Source: an uncultured Saprospiraceae bacterium (GTDB taxonomy: Bacteria > Bacteroidota > Bacteroidia > Chitinophagales > Saprospiraceae). Taken from it: a stretch of DNA of 64,000 nucleotides. Both the position numbers and the translations under genes were made by a program. Location: contig CAKZVK010000057.1 of the NCBI GenBank assembly GCA_937921825.1, positions 1 through 64,000 on the forward strand, written 5' to 3'. Below are positions 7,299-15,679 of the stretch, one piece after another (position 1 is the stretch's first letter; the number at the start of each line of letters is the position of its first letter). The notes under the pieces were generated by a model. It saw nothing but the letters and a program-made list of their open reading frames with translations, did no database searches and was not told the DNA's origin.

Positions 7299-8279
7299 AT
7301 GAAATTATTTATTTCTATCCTCCTATTCATATCCTTTGGGTATGCCCAAGCTGCTGAAGATGCAAGTACGCAGTATATTTCTACCTACAAAGACATAGCA
7401 GTATCAGAGATGATACGGACTGGCATTCCTGCCAGTATCAAGCTCGCTCAAGCCCTACTAGAATCAGGTTCTGGTAAGAGCACCTTAGCCAGAGAAGCTA
7501 AAAATCATTTCGGAATCAAGTGTAATGGCGGCTGGGAAGGAGAGACCTATCATCACAAAGACGATGATTATGTCAATGGCAAACTAATTAAGAGCTGCTT
7601 CCGTAAGTTCAATTCTGTCTCAGAATCATTTATCGCACACAGCCACTTTCTAAGTGACCAAAGACGATATGCCTTCTTATTCAGCTACTCATCTAAGGAC
7701 TACTATGCCTGGGCTCACGGGCTCAAGAAAGCAGGTTATGCCACAGATAAAGCCTATCCTCAGAAGCTTATCAAGCTGATAGAGAAGTATCAGTTATATA
7801 GATACGATGATATGGTAGAGGGAGTTTCTGATCCTATAGTGGCTGATACTAAGACTGAGCCTATGGACATGCCGACTGCAGTAGATATTCCTGTTACCGT
7901 GGAGAAACAAAAAACGAGGACCTCTAGGTCTTCTAAATCCTCTAGAAGTTCTAGATCCTCTAAAAGCTCTAGAAAAAGAAGTAAAGCCAGTAGCAGAAAG
8001 TCCAAAAAAGGGCTTTTCCGAAAAAAATCACACCTTAATAGTAAGTCAGAGGTCGTATTTCATATAGTCCAAACAGGTGAGACTCTTGCTGAGATATCAA
8101 TGATCCATGATCTAGATGAAACGGCTGTCCGACTGCGTAACAGACTGCCTAAGGATGCAGAACCTCTAGCCGGTGAGAAAATATATCTGAGAAAGAAAAT
8201 AAGTCTGCTGAATAGACCAGAGTTCACCAGAAGTCCAAATAAGAGAGCTGTAGCCGCTCAGGATGACTATATCTTCTAG
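7299..8279 (+). CDS. Secreted glucosaminidase (GH73-type) with LysM domain
   Basis: A 326-residue protein with a signal peptide (1-18, ending YAQA). The glucosaminidase domain (about 25-165) contains YKDIAVSEMIRTGIPASIKL and ALLESGSGKSTLA, with the Glu typical of this fold, then HFGIKC and the conserved YATDKAYPQKL. A very basic, Ser/Arg/Lys-rich linker (about 205-245) follows, then a LysM domain (VFHIVQTGETLAEIS..., about 250-300) that binds peptidoglycan. It probably hydrolyses cell-wall glycan strands during growth or division. The basic repeat linker is unusual and could bind anionic polymers. Confidence 0.85.
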   Translation: MKLFISILLFISFGYAQAAEDASTQYISTYKDIAVSEMIRTGIPASIKLAQALLESGSGKSTLAREAKNHFGIKCNGGWEGETYHHKDDDYVNGKLIKSCFRKFNSVSESFIAHSHFLSDQRRYAFLFSYSSKDYYAWAHGLKKAGYATDKAYPQKLIKLIEKYQLYRYDDMVEGVSDPIVADTKTEPMDMPTAVDIPVTVEKQKTRTSRSSKSSRSSRSSKSSRKRSKASSRKSKKGLFRKKSHLNSKSEVVFHIVQTGETLAEISMIHDLDETAVRLRNRLPKDAEPLAGEKIYLRKKISLLNRPEFTRSPNKRAVAAQDDYIF

Positions 8280-8295
8280 ATTTGGTCATTCTTCG

Positions 8296-8325
8296 GCTCC
8301 AAAAAGTGATTTGCACTTTTATAAG
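8296..8325 (+). terminator. Weak terminator after the glucosaminidase gene
   Basis: AAAAGTG-ATTTG-CACTTTT makes a 7 bp stem followed by ATAAG. It is located about 20 bases after the stop codon. The stem is AT-rich, so support is moderate. Confidence 0.4.
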
Positions 8326-8363
8326 TAAATAATTCGCGGTTATTTTAGGTTAGAAATTTAACT

Positions 8364-9086
8364 ATGAAACTTAGAACTCTAATCTTATCTACGCTATGCC
8401 TATTGAGCACTTACGCCATAGATCTGGGTGCACAAGGAGGCTATCATTTCGGTATCAAAGCAGGCCCTACCCTAGCCAATCAAACTTGGAATGAAGGAGA
8501 GAGGAGAATGCTGTTTGCCTATCACGGAAATGTATTTGTAGAATCTAGAGATCCTAATGATAGAGGCGCTCTATATGCACAATTAGGAATGCATACACGA
8601 GGCAGTAGTATCAGGCTCCTCACTTTTGGTAGTAATGTAGACAATGGTTACAAATTCCAAAACGTCTCTCTTCAAGTCGGTGCTAAAAAGAATGTCAGTT
8701 CCGGTCTTAATTTTCAGCCCTACTATTTTGCAGGGATAAGAGGAGAATACAATGTCAGCAACAACTTATTAGAAATCATAGAGAGATACTGTACGGGTAA
8801 TACCCAGATAGTTTGCAACTTTCCTGATCCAGTATTCATCAACAAAATAACTTACGGTATAACTATAGGTGGCGGATTGATTCTGAGTGAATCTGAATTC
8901 TTCTCCCCTACTATAGAGTTCAGCTTTAGTCCTGATATGTCTTATCAGTACCAGCAACCTTCTCTTGGAAATATTCCAAATCCCATGGGCGGCACCACTA
9001 CTCTAGGAGAAAGACAAATTAGAAATGTCACCTTTGAAGTCAGCCTCGTCCTCAAGTTTCTACGAGAAGTGATCTATACGGACTAA
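8364..9086 (+). CDS. Outer membrane beta-barrel protein (PorT/OmpA-barrel-like), unknown role
   Basis: A 240-residue protein with a signal peptide (about 1-23, ending LGAQG), then GYHFGIKAGPTLANQTW, a typical first strand of small Bacteroidota beta-barrels. Alternating hydrophobic strands follow (YFAGIRGEYNVSNN, ITYGITIGGGLIL, VTFEVSLVLKFLREV). It has two close cysteines (CTGNTQIVC) in a predicted loop. It probably sits in the outer membrane. No enzymatic motif is seen. It lies 84 bp after the glucosaminidase gene and could be cotranscribed only if the weak terminator leaks. Confidence 0.65.
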   Translation: MKLRTLILSTLCLLSTYAIDLGAQGGYHFGIKAGPTLANQTWNEGERRMLFAYHGNVFVESRDPNDRGALYAQLGMHTRGSSIRLLTFGSNVDNGYKFQNVSLQVGAKKNVSSGLNFQPYYFAGIRGEYNVSNNLLEIIERYCTGNTQIVCNFPDPVFINKITYGITIGGGLILSESEFFSPTIEFSFSPDMSYQYQQPSLGNIPNPMGGTTTLGERQIRNVTFEVSLVLKFLREVIYTD

Positions 9087-9146
9087 GTCCTATCTTCATG
9101 TTTTTTTGTATTTTAGGATAATTACTAACTACAAAAAAACAAAACA

Positions 9147-9548
9147 ATGGCATACTTAGAAATTCCAATAGCGGCTCTAGCGGCATTTATGTTAGGTTTT
9201 GCTTGGTACACTGCCCTCTTCGGCAAAGCATGGCAAGCGGAGACCGGCGTCACAGATGAGCAAGCACAATCCGGGATAGCAATCACTCATGGTACTGCTT
9301 TCCTCATGATGTGTATCATGGCCTACGGTATAAATTTCGTGGTCAATATGCATGATGTTTCTGAGCAGACTTTTATGCATGGTGGTTTTCATGGCCTAAT
9401 GTCAGCAGCTATCTATGCAGTTCCTGCTGTAGCTATTCACTATGCCTACCAGAAAAAATCCTTAAAATTATTCTTGATTGATGCATCATACATCCTTCTC
9501 TTTTCAGGATTAATGGGTGGCGTACTAGCTTTTCTAAAACTAGGATAG
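9147..9548 (+). CDS. DUF1761-family small membrane protein
   Basis: A 133-residue protein with four predicted TM helices: at about 5-25 (IPIAALAAFMLGFAWYTALF), 50-68, 78-100 and 110-131. The opening AAFMLGFAWYTALFGKAW with the tryptophan pair is characteristic of DUF1761 proteins. The function of that family is unknown. It follows the beta-barrel gene by 60 bp and ends at a strong terminator. Confidence 0.75.
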   Translation: MAYLEIPIAALAAFMLGFAWYTALFGKAWQAETGVTDEQAQSGIAITHGTAFLMMCIMAYGINFVVNMHDVSEQTFMHGGFHGLMSAAIYAVPAVAIHYAYQKKSLKLFLIDASYILLFSGLMGGVLAFLKLG

Positions 9549-9558
9549 AATTCATATT

Positions 9559-9600
9559 CACATATAGAAGCAAAATTACCTCGCTTCTATATGTGCCTTT
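9559..9600 (+). terminator. Strong terminator between convergent genes
   Basis: A perfect 13 bp stem: CACATATAGAAGC at 9559-9571 and GCTTCTATATGTG at 9583-9595, with an 11-base loop followed by CCTTTTACACTTT. It separates the plus-strand DUF1761 gene from the minus-strand light-repair cluster, and the stem could serve both directions. Confidence 0.8.
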
Positions 9601-9618
9601 TACACTTTGTCTCTTAAT

Positions 9619-10311
9619 CTAACCTAGGCTTCCAAAACCTCCATCTACTTTCAAGACCTGTCCCGTTACCCAAGAAGACCTATCGGATAATAAATAGAGG
9701 GCAGCCTCTGCTATATCTTCTGGTGCTCCTACTTTCTTCATCGGATTCTTATCAGAATGGTATTGAATCTTTTCTGGTGTACTCAGTAGTTTCTGAGAGA
9801 GGTTAGATTGTGTCAGTGCTGGTGCAATGGCATTAACGCGTATCGCTGGGGCAAACTCCGCAGCTAAGGCTCTTGTAAGTCCCTCTATCGCCCCCTTAGA
9901 CATAGCTACCTGGCTATGAAAAGTAAAACCCTTCTGAACTGCCACTGTAGAAAACAAAACTATAGAAGCGCCTTCTGCACTCTTCATACGTGGCAGGATC
10001 TGTTTTATAATTTTAGTTGCTCCCAGAACTTGCATCTGAAAATCAGACAGAAAATCTTCTTCCTTGAATCTATGAAAGGGTTTAAGATTTATACTTCCCG
10101 GACAGTAAGCCAAACCATGAATCTGGTCTGGCAAACTCTCTAGGTCCAAGCTGTCAGTAGTGACGTCGAGTTTTAGAAATTTAACCTGTGCCGTATCTTG
10201 TTGTAAGTTAGTATTGTAAGTGGCTACAACATTTTGTCCCTCAGCTTCTAGAGCCGTAACTAGAGCATGACCTACACCTGAAGAACCTCCTATGACTAAA
10301 TAATTTTTCAT
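9619..10311 (-). CDS. SDR-family protein of the photolyase cluster, catalytic Tyr missing
   Basis: A 230-residue Rossmann protein with the nucleotide-binding motif GGSSGVGHAL near the N-terminus, the conserved RVNAIAPALTQSNL and the C-terminal WVTGQVLKVDGGFGSLG. The usual YxxxK motif is replaced: the sequence around the lysine is FHSQVAMSKGAIEGL, so Val stands where Tyr is expected. I recall similar SDRs (FHxxIAAxKGA) beside photolyase genes in other bacteria, so this is probably a subfamily trait rather than a local mutation. It is last in the cluster, 11 bases after the FeS-BCP-like gene. Substrate unknown. Confidence 0.8.
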   Translation of the reverse strand: MKNYLVIGGSSGVGHALVTALEAEGQNVVATYNTNLQQDTAQVKFLKLDVTTDSLDLESLPDQIHGLAYCPGSINLKPFHRFKEEDFLSDFQMQVLGATKIIKQILPRMKSAEGASIVLFSTVAVQKGFTFHSQVAMSKGAIEGLTRALAAEFAPAIRVNAIAPALTQSNLSQKLLSTPEKIQYHSDKNPMKKVGAPEDIAEAALYLLSDRSSWVTGQVLKVDGGFGSLG

Positions 10312-10322
10312 TTATTCTAATT

Positions 10323-11810
10323 TTAATTTTTCTGTTTTGCATCTAGGGAAGAGATAAAGGCTTCTGCCTTATCAAAGTGTGACTGTCTTTTTTCTTCAGT
10401 CATTCGATCTAGAGTTCTGATGAGCATAGACATTCTAGGATTCTTAGAGAACATATCTCGTTGTACATTCATGAATCTCCAAAAGAGTCCATCCCATATT
10501 TCCATCCAGGGGCCTTTAGGATAGTTACTCATTTTCTTTAAGTAATTGGACCCGCTGATATATGGTTTTGTGGCAAAGGTCCCTCCATCGGCAAACTGGC
10601 TCATGCCATAGACATTAGGAACCATGACCCAATCATAGGCATCTATAAATAATTCCATAAACCATCTATACACCTCATCAGGATCAAACTCACAGAGGAT
10701 CATAAAATTGCCTAATACCATCAAGCGCTCAATATGGTGACAGTACCCTGTTTTTAATACTTCTTTGATTACTTCATCGACGGGTAGAATACCAGTAGTC
10801 CCTGTATAGAAAGAGGCTGGAATACTTCTTTGAAAATTCCAATAATTCTTTGTTCTAGAATAGCTACCCTTTACTTCATACATACCCCGTATAAATTCTC
10901 TCCAGCCTATGATCTGTCTGACAAAACCCTCTACGGAGTTAATGGGAATCTCTTTCTCCTCAGCATACTTTAAAGCAATATCAAGAATTTGTTGTGGCTG
11001 AATGAGCCCTACATTCATCAAAGGTGATAGAAGACTGTGATGTAAGACAGATTGTTCTCTAACGATCGCATCTTCATAAGCTCCGAAGTCATGGAACCGA
11101 AATTCTAGAAATTGCTGTAGCCAAGATTCCGCTTCAGTATAGTCTATCGGATAGATTCTTTTTTCGTCGAGTGCTCCTGGGTTCTCTGAAAAGTTCTTAT
11201 TTGTATACTTAATAGCTTCAGTCCAAAAGGCTGAGGTCTTAGGGTACGAAACCTTCGGCGGCGTTTTTCCCTTAGGATATTTTTTTCTATTCTCGGGATC
11301 AAAAGACCACTTGCCTCCCGTGGGAGAGCCATCACTCTGCAAGAGGATGTTATACTTTTTTCTTTGCTGCTTATAGAAGGTGGTCTGAAAAAAGGATTTC
11401 TTATCGGTCCTGAAAAATGAACTGTTGTCCTCTTTAGTGTTCAAAAATAATTGGTTAGGGTACTTAATCAGTTTACCCTGCTGCTCAAATTTTGTTAATC
11501 TTCTTTCTAGCCAATTATCGGTGGGGTCTACAAAATGAATAGCTTTTAACTTCTTATTTTTTTTGATGAAGACTCTTATATCAGACTGTGAATCATCTGC
11601 AGAAATATAGTTTACCTTGATTTTTTTGGATTCAAGATAGGAGGCATAACTTTTCATGGTGGCTCTATGAAAAGCCAGCTTCTGCTTATGAAAACTATAT
11701 TGTTTGAAAAACAGAAACTCCTCAATAAGAACAACTGGTAAGCCATTCTCTATCATAGGGCTTTGCTTAAACAGTTGATGAGGGAAAACTAAATTAATTT
11801 CTTGCTGCAT
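10323..11810 (-). CDS. FeS-BCP/PhrB-like photolyase-related protein without the C-terminal Cys cluster
   Basis: A 495-residue protein from ATG 11810 (MQQEINLVFPHQLF). The longer frame to 11837 would lie inside the DUF2256 gene. The N-terminal antenna-like domain starts with FPHQLF. The FAD domain has the family signature HHIERLMVLGNFMIL, then DAYDWVMVPNVYGMSQFADG and GTFATKPYISGSNYLKKMSNY. Known FeS-BCPs place a CxxC and a further Cys between that motif and the last helices. Here NYPKGPWMEIWDGLFWRF follows directly, so those three [4Fe-4S] ligands are absent. It probably binds FAD and may repair (6-4) lesions or sense light. Its start overlaps the DUF2256 end by 17 bases. Confidence 0.85.
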   Translation of the reverse strand: MQQEINLVFPHQLFKQSPMIENGLPVVLIEEFLFFKQYSFHKQKLAFHRATMKSYASYLESKKIKVNYISADDSQSDIRVFIKKNKKLKAIHFVDPTDNWLERRLTKFEQQGKLIKYPNQLFLNTKEDNSSFFRTDKKSFFQTTFYKQQRKKYNILLQSDGSPTGGKWSFDPENRKKYPKGKTPPKVSYPKTSAFWTEAIKYTNKNFSENPGALDEKRIYPIDYTEAESWLQQFLEFRFHDFGAYEDAIVREQSVLHHSLLSPLMNVGLIQPQQILDIALKYAEEKEIPINSVEGFVRQIIGWREFIRGMYEVKGSYSRTKNYWNFQRSIPASFYTGTTGILPVDEVIKEVLKTGYCHHIERLMVLGNFMILCEFDPDEVYRWFMELFIDAYDWVMVPNVYGMSQFADGGTFATKPYISGSNYLKKMSNYPKGPWMEIWDGLFWRFMNVQRDMFSKNPRMSMLIRTLDRMTEEKRQSHFDKAEAFISSLDAKQKN

Positions 11811-11946
11811 GATTTTTATTTCTTCTACACTTCTCACTACAATATTTTACAGCATCCCATTCTTTGGCCCATTTCTTTCGCCACGAAAAAGGTCTTGCAC
11901 AGACAAGACAGATCTTACTGGGTAGGTTATTCTTTTTGTGTGCCAT
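11794..11946 (-). CDS. DUF2256 family Cys4 mini-protein (50 aa)
   Basis: The minus strand between the two photolyase genes encodes a complete 50-residue protein: it begins MAHKKNNLPSKICLVCARPF and ends KYCSEKCRRNKNHAARN. Two CxxC-type pairs (C13-x2-C16, and C37/C41 in YCSEKC) and the W-R-K-K-W motif match the DUF2256 family, small probable zinc ribbons found beside cryptochrome/photolyase genes. The ATG overlaps the upstream photolyase stop by one base (TAATG) and its end overlaps the next start by 17 bases, so translation is probably coupled. Function unknown. Confidence 0.85.
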   Translation of the reverse strand: MAHKKNNLPSKICLVCARPFSWRKKWAKEWDAVKYCSEKCRRNKNHAARN

Positions 11947-13418
11947 TAATTCGCTGTCTTAGAAAATTTTCGGTTACGCGTATGACGTTCTATTATTTTC
12001 CTCCTGTACTTTCTGACTTCTGGATGCTTCTTATGACCCCATATTTTATCTCTAGCTGCTTGGCCCGCAGCAGTAATATCAATAATAGGCTCTGGATAGG
12101 AATCATCAATATTATAGAACTGTTTTTCGAGGATAGTCAAGTTCCATGGCTCGTGGACCATAGCCTCTGGAAAGGGTCTCAGCTCTGGAACCCACTTCTT
12201 TATAAATACACCTTCGGGATCGTGATCTTTTGATTGTTTGATAGGATTATATATCCTTACTGTGTTGACTCCGGTCACACCAGCTTGCATCTGAAACTGT
12301 GGGAAATGAATACCCGGCTCATAATCTAGAAACTGCTGTGCCAGGTGATAGACGCCTTCTCTCCAGTCACAATCGAGATGATGACATAAGAACGAAACGA
12401 GCATGGCTCTCATTCTGAAGTTAATCCACCCTGTAGTGATGACACAGCGCATACAAGCATCTACCAAGGGAACCCCCGTCATGCCTGTTTTCCAAGCTGC
12501 TAGATGCTGTGGATTGTTTTCATACTCAAGGGCCTCATAGCCAGGATTGACACAAAGAAGCTCATAGTCACAGTCTACCTCAAATTTTTGGATGAAATGA
12601 CAATGCCAGTGTAACCTAGTCAAAAATTGCTTGTAAGCTCTTTTGTTCTGTGGCCTAGTGGGATGCGTCTTCACATACTGATAAGCCTGTCTGATACTTA
12701 TGCAACCCCAAGCCAGATAGGGAGAAATTCTACCGCAGGAAGAACGGCTCTGTTCGGGCTTTGATATATACTTGAAGTAATCAGCCCCTCTACCTTCACA
12801 AAATGATTTTAGATATTGCCATGCTTTGGATTCTCCAGCTTGTTGGAAAGCCGAAGGCATATTTTCTAGCTGCAGCTCTAACTCTGCAGGTAGTTTGAAT
12901 TGCTGGTCTTCTATGCTATGCTCAGAGCTACTGTAGGTGTTTTCAATTATCACCTCTTCCATCTGAGCATACCACCGCTTGTCCCAGTTGATCCTATTGG
13001 CTATTCCTCTGAGGATGCCATCTCGCTGAAATTGCAACCACTGAATATTTTTCTCTTCGAATATTTTAGAAACGGCTTTATCCCTTACCCAAGTGGCTCT
13101 TGTGCCACTCTCTTGATAAGAAAGGACCTGCTTAATATTATAAGCTTCGCTTAGATGTTTAAAGATTTCCACTGCTTCACCATAGCAGATATGAACCTGC
13201 TGACCATATGGCGTCAGCCTCTCATTCATATCCTTTACTGAGTGGTAACAAAACTGGAGATGCCTAAGCGCAAAGTCTGGATGCTCCAGATGCGATGGTT
13301 CTATCAAGTAAATAATCAGATAGTCCTCGTCAGCGGTTTCTGCAACTTGTAAGGGGTCATGGTCTTGAGTACGTAGATCTCTCTTTAGCCAAACAATATT
13401 CAAGTTAGACTTAGTCAA
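11946..13418 (-). CDS. Deoxyribodipyrimidine photolyase / cryptochrome family protein
   Basis: A 490-residue protein. The N-terminal antenna domain starts IVWLKRDLRTQDHDPL. The FAD domain has SRSSCGRISPYLAWGCIS, RLHWHCHFIQKFE, GVPLVDACMRCVITTGWINFR and DYEPGIHFPQFQMQAG with VRIYNP. It should use light to split UV-induced pyrimidine dimers. The 'YEPGIHFPQFQMQAG' form marks a bacterial photolyase-like group often found with DUF2256 and FeS-BCP genes. It heads a compact run after the DUF2805 gene (16 bp gap). Repair versus photoreceptor function cannot be settled from sequence. Confidence 0.9.
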   Translation of the reverse strand: MTKSNLNIVWLKRDLRTQDHDPLQVAETADEDYLIIYLIEPSHLEHPDFALRHLQFCYHSVKDMNERLTPYGQQVHICYGEAVEIFKHLSEAYNIKQVLSYQESGTRATWVRDKAVSKIFEEKNIQWLQFQRDGILRGIANRINWDKRWYAQMEEVIIENTYSSSEHSIEDQQFKLPAELELQLENMPSAFQQAGESKAWQYLKSFCEGRGADYFKYISKPEQSRSSCGRISPYLAWGCISIRQAYQYVKTHPTRPQNKRAYKQFLTRLHWHCHFIQKFEVDCDYELLCVNPGYEALEYENNPQHLAAWKTGMTGVPLVDACMRCVITTGWINFRMRAMLVSFLCHHLDCDWREGVYHLAQQFLDYEPGIHFPQFQMQAGVTGVNTVRIYNPIKQSKDHDPEGVFIKKWVPELRPFPEAMVHEPWNLTILEKQFYNIDDSYPEPIIDITAAGQAARDKIWGHKKHPEVRKYRRKIIERHTRNRKFSKTAN

Positions 13419-13433
13419 TGCGGATCCACATAA

Positions 13434-13718
13434 TTAGCGCTTAGAAATCTTGTTATTGGAGATACTTCGCTGACGAGAACATCGAAATCTATTAATGTCC
13501 GAACTCCGTTTCTTAAGGTGCTTTTGACTGACGCCGCTATTGACACGTTTACGCCATAGTTTGAAGGATTTTTCTTTAAGCTCACGGCGCATCATTTTGA
13601 TGACTTCAGCTTCAGATATACCGAACTGAAAGCTTATGGCTTCGAAAGGTGTTCTATCCTCCCAAGCCATCTCGATTATCCTATCCTTTTCGCTATCAGT
13701 GAATGTTTTAGCTAACAT
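13434..13718 (-). CDS. DUF2805 (TIGR03643) family protein
   Basis: A 94-residue basic protein. Residues 1-55 (LAKTFTDSEKDRIIEMAWED, TPFEAISFQFGISEAEVIKM) form a short helix-turn-helix-like segment, and FKLWRKRVNSG then leads into a Lys/Arg/Ser-rich tail. This matches the DUF2805/TIGR03643 family, which I recall near photolyase genes. Function unknown. The HTH-like pattern suggests DNA binding. It is the first gene of the light-repair cluster, so it could be its regulator. That is an inference. Confidence 0.75.
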   Translation of the reverse strand: MLAKTFTDSEKDRIIEMAWEDRTPFEAISFQFGISEAEVIKMMRRELKEKSFKLWRKRVNSGVSQKHLKKRSSDINRFRCSRQRSISNNKISKR

Positions 13719-13801
13719 AGAGTGAAAACACTATAGAACGCAGATTGTTTCATAGTCCAATTCTCTTTCTCGCTTATTCTAAGGAAACCCTAGCGCAGCT
13801 G

Positions 13802-14608
13802 CTAGTAAGTATAGTCTATTTCTTGCTTGAGGCCGCTAGTGGACTGCAGTACAGCCTTTACAGAGCCAATAGTAATGGGGGATTCTATCAGTAGTGGAAT
13901 TTTATTGGCGTCATCAGAAACCCAGATATCCATCAGGTCTCCTTCAGAAAAGACATAGCCATCTATAAGTTCTGGCTGGAGGTGGTAGGCAGTCACCTTT
14001 CCTAGGTTTTTGATCTTCTTGTTCTCTTTGCCCAAGTACTGCACATTGATATCAAATAGCTCTTTGTCAAAAAAGATACTCAAAGGAATATTAGTACCCT
14101 CGGCTAGCCCACATATATCTGTAGTTCGTAATTTATAGATCACAGAGACCATATCCTGCACTGCCTTCCCTACTTCAAAATCAAAGCGCTTGGCCTTATC
14201 CTTGGTTCTTCCGAAGTACTCCTCTAATTTATGGGCATGCTGATCAAAGGTGATGCTGTCGTAACGGATATAATTACCCTCATGAATATTACGTCTAAAA
14301 GTAGTCGGTAATAAGGTCTCTTTATCTACTCTACTGGTATAGTAATCTCTGACTTTGAACATCGCATCATAGGAAGAATAACTCCGACCTATAACATCAA
14401 ACTGCAGATGCGCATCATGTTCCTTCACAGTAAATTTTACCTCTCCTGCAGGCACCCATAACATCCCCCAATTATAGTAGACTATATACTTTACCTCTTC
14501 TCCATCCTTGAATGGAAGAGTACTCCAGTCTACCTGTGCACTGCAATGAGGCACAAAATATAAGGCCAAGGTGAAGTAAATAAAAAGGTATTTTAATCGG
14601 TCGTTCAA
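13802..14608 (-). CDS. DUF3108 family secreted protein
   Basis: A 268-residue protein with a signal peptide (about 1-24, ending CSAQ). The first strand, PFKDGEEVKYIVYYNWGMLW, followed by 'PAGEVKFTVKE', is characteristic of DUF3108 proteins, which have a beta-rich fold in the periplasm or at the outer membrane. The rest alternates strands and ends IDYTY. No catalytic motif is seen. It lies 2 bases after the flippase-like gene on the same strand, so the two are probably cotranscribed. Confidence 0.75.
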   Translation of the reverse strand: MNDRLKYLFIYFTLALYFVPHCSAQVDWSTLPFKDGEEVKYIVYYNWGMLWVPAGEVKFTVKEHDAHLQFDVIGRSYSSYDAMFKVRDYYTSRVDKETLLPTTFRRNIHEGNYIRYDSITFDQHAHKLEEYFGRTKDKAKRFDFEVGKAVQDMVSVIYKLRTTDICGLAEGTNIPLSIFFDKELFDINVQYLGKENKKIKNLGKVTAYHLQPELIDGYVFSEGDLMDIWVSDDANKIPLLIESPITIGSVKAVLQSTSGLKQEIDYTY

Positions 14609-14610
14609 AG

Positions 14611-15576
14611 CTATTGCACTGATTTTTTATCGTGGAGCAAGATGACTCCTAGACCGACTAACGCTGGAATCAAGAGGTTTATTACCCAGATAAGTAGTGT
14701 TGCACAAATGATAACAATTTCATTAATGCCGATCTGAGAAAATATCAAAATTGCGACACCACCTCTGCCAATAAATGAGGCAATAGGAGGCAGTGGCAAG
14801 AGGGTCTGAATCAAGAAGACTATAGAGACAAAACCCAAAAGCTCTACAACACAATATTCTTGTCCTAGAAAATAAAACACAAGAACATACTGCAAAGCAT
14901 AAGTCCCATATCTAAAAGCTGATAGTAAGACCAGCTTTAGAAGTAAAGATGGATCTATAGTTATATCGTTCAGCTTAGTGAGATACGGCGCTAACAACTT
15001 AATCTTAGACAGCATTCTGAGTAAGAAAGGCAACTTCACAATGACCACTATACTCAACAGTATGAAAAGAAAAGAGCCGAAGTATAATTCTGGCAGATCA
15101 AGACTAAATACTTCCAGATTATAACTGAATCCTAGCAGTGCAATAATTCCAAAGATCACTGTCACGAAAGTCTGGGCGATACTATTCAGTAGAGTGGCAA
15201 CACCACTCGTCGCTCTATCATCTGCAGGTACTTTTATCATACGACCAGCGTACTCTCCTAATTTTGCAGGAGTCATAAGACCCAAGGTTACGCCTGCAAG
15301 TACGCCTTGGAGACTCGTCGTGAAACTTAGTGCTACATATTCATTCAGAGCAAGCTTCCATTTATACGCTTCTAGAGACCAGTTAAGACCAAGCAAGGCT
15401 ATAGCTGAAAGCAAGAATACATTCTTTCGCTCCATTTCCAAAATCTGAAACTCGGCTATGAGCTGTTGTAAATCATAGCCCTTGATTAGCTGATAGACTA
15501 CCACTAAAAGAAAGGCCGCTATTAGACAAGCATATAGGCTACGCTGAAAGACATTATGTGTGCTTACTCTCTGCAT
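14611..15576 (-). CDS. Lysylphosphatidylglycerol synthetase-like/UPF0104 membrane protein
   Basis: A 321-residue multi-pass protein counting from ATG 15576 (MQRVSTHNVFQRSL). The open frame extends to 15720 but that would overlap ruvC on the other strand. About eight TM helices are visible, with signatures LNWSLEAYKWKLAL, TPAKLGEYAGRM and LPLPPIASFIGRGGVAILIF, typical of the UPF0104/flippase-like family related to the TM domain of MprF. It probably moves or modifies a lipid, substrate unknown. It is coupled to the DUF3108 gene downstream. Confidence 0.8.
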   Translation of the reverse strand: MQRVSTHNVFQRSLYACLIAAFLLVVVYQLIKGYDLQQLIAEFQILEMERKNVFLLSAIALLGLNWSLEAYKWKLALNEYVALSFTTSLQGVLAGVTLGLMTPAKLGEYAGRMIKVPADDRATSGVATLLNSIAQTFVTVIFGIIALLGFSYNLEVFSLDLPELYFGSFLFILLSIVVIVKLPFLLRMLSKIKLLAPYLTKLNDITIDPSLLLKLVLLSAFRYGTYALQYVLVFYFLGQEYCVVELLGFVSIVFLIQTLLPLPPIASFIGRGGVAILIFSQIGINEIVIICATLLIWVINLLIPALVGLGVILLHDKKSVQ

Positions 15577-15679
15577 GTATCGTGATACAGGACAAAGATT
15601 AGAATATTTTCCTTGCGGTGCTGTTAATAAAAGTATCGTATGATTATTATTCTTAATTTGACTCTCTAAATAACTCGAT

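Noticed and set aside
11802-12233. Plus-strand 143-residue open frame
   Set aside because: Antisense to photolyase and DUF2256 genes, which have clear family motifs.
15640-15671. ATG at 15640 as the ruvC start with a frameshift
   Set aside because: The short frame ends at TAA after nine codons and is out of frame with ruvC. No slippery sequence is visible, and the encoded residues do not resemble a RuvC N-terminus.
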